64,000 bases of DNA from Closterium sp. NIES-65 (Eukaryota; Streptophyta; Zygnematophyceae; Desmidiales; Closteriaceae): NCBI GenBank assembly GCA_948144175.1, contig CANXME010002538.1:620001-684000 (forward strand). Direction: 5' to 3'. How positions within the stretch are numbered: position 1 is the first letter of the stretch; each line of letters begins with the position of its first letter. Of this stretch, positions 63,275 through 64,000 are shown in pieces. The translations under genes and the position numbers were made by a program. The notes beneath the pieces are model-generated. The model had not been told where the DNA came from. It searched no databases and saw nothing but the letters and a program-made list of their open reading frames with translations.

Positions 63275-64000
63275 AGACAGGTTCTTCGTCTGGAGGTTCT
63301 CCGCCTGGAGGTGCTTCGTCTCGCCGAGAGCCACTCTCCCCACAGGAGCTACGTGAGTGGTTTGCCCGGCGCTGGAGGCGTGCTGCTGGTGCTGGAGGTT
63401 CTTCGGCTGCAGAGGGTGCTGCTGCCGCGCGTCCCGGAGGTGCTCGTGCTGTGGGTGCTGGAGCTGCTGGGCCTGAGGGTTCTCTTGGAGCTGGTGCTGC
63501 TGAGGGTGTTGGCGCTGAGACTACTGCTGGCGGTCCGACTGCCAGTGCTCCTGGTGCTGCTAGGGGTTCTGGAGCGTGTACGTCGACGACTTGGTCTTTG
63601 CCACAGCTGACACTGCTGGACTCGCCTACGTGAAGTCCGAGCTGCAGAAGAGACACACGTGCACTGACCTGGGTGAACTGCGCAGCTACCTTGGCTTGCA
63701 GATCACCCGGGACAGAGCACGCCGCACCATTACCCTGACTCAGTCACACATGGTGCAGCAGGTCCTTCAGCGCTTCGGCTTCACGTACTCCTCGCCTCAG
63801 GCCACTCCTCTGTCTACTCGCCACTCGCTCTCAGCTCTGCCTTCACATGAGTCCGTAGAGTCGAGTGGTCCGTATGCAGAGCTTGTTGGCTGCCTCATGT
63901 ACCTGATGACCTGCACACGACCTTACCTTGCATACCCTCTTAGCATTCTCGCACGCTATGTTGCTCCTGGGAGACACCGACCAGAGCATATGGCTGCAGC
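63275..64000 (+). pseudogene. Linker and RT fragment of copia H
   Basis: The plus strand resumes with the end of the linker (REPLSPQELREWFARRWRRA), then jumps at about 63575 to RT at VYVDDLVFATADTAGLAYVK, so the N-terminal half of RT is deleted. RT continues to the window edge (LVGCLMYLMTCTRPYLAYPL). Confidence 0.88.

Larger units (their letters stand above)
59338..64000 (+). mobile_element. Copia element H, rearranged, open at the window end
   Basis: Same family as I. The 5' LTR is 59338-59469, then PBS, leader minisatellite and gag. A deletion joins the Gly tail to the segment before protease (61376/61380). An inverted block at about 61887-63274 holds pre-integrase, integrase and linker. 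A second deletion joins the linker to RT at about 63575. The 3' end is beyond the window. Confidence 0.9.

Overview
This is a eukaryotic nuclear window dominated by Ty1/copia LTR retrotransposons. Supporting signs are GT-AG introns with matching phases, a eukaryotic-type large-subunit rRNA fragment, a plant-like hAT transposase, and primer-binding sites (PBS) resembling the complement of initiator tRNA-Met. A streptophyte (green alga or early-diverging plant) fits best. A zygnematophyte such as Closterium is my guess from the general look of the copia proteins; no lookup supports it.

Layout. 1-6.7 kb: an LTR cut by the window edge, then a degenerate minus-strand copia (B) between two ~0.9-1.0 kb direct repeats. 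6849-14014: minus-strand copia G, 5-bp target duplication ATGCC. 14.1-21.7 kb: a patchwork of copia pieces (E, F, J) around a decayed hAT transposon whose intron carries an 11-bp satellite. 21.8-34.9 kb: minus-strand copia D, split by a nested insertion of copia C (26791-34161, duplication TATGT). 34.9-44.7 kb: the least transposon-rich stretch, mostly low-complexity sequence with a broken leucine-rich-repeat gene near 38 kb. 44719-50380: a five-exon minus-strand host gene with matching splice phases. Its first intron holds a 26S rRNA fragment that is itself interrupted by a coding-less LTR-type insertion (47021-49687, duplication CGGTT). 50922-51269: a 348-bp miniature LTR element (TRIM type) with a tRNA-like Pol III promoter. 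51694-59107: the youngest copia, I, with identical LTRs and duplication TAGTA. 59338-64000: copia H of the same family, carrying an internal inversion and two deletions and running off the window.

G, C, I and H form one family: 126-133 bp LTRs, a GC-rich minisatellite between PBS and gag, a Gly-rich gag tail, and an integrase-RT linker made of GGAEP-like repeats. Only I is close to intact; its one visible coding defect is the length of a poly-C run in gag. The TRIM and the coding-less insertion share the family's terminal TGTCAGA, so an I-like copy may have mobilised them (inference). Most short reading frames elsewhere are shadows of these elements or of repeats.
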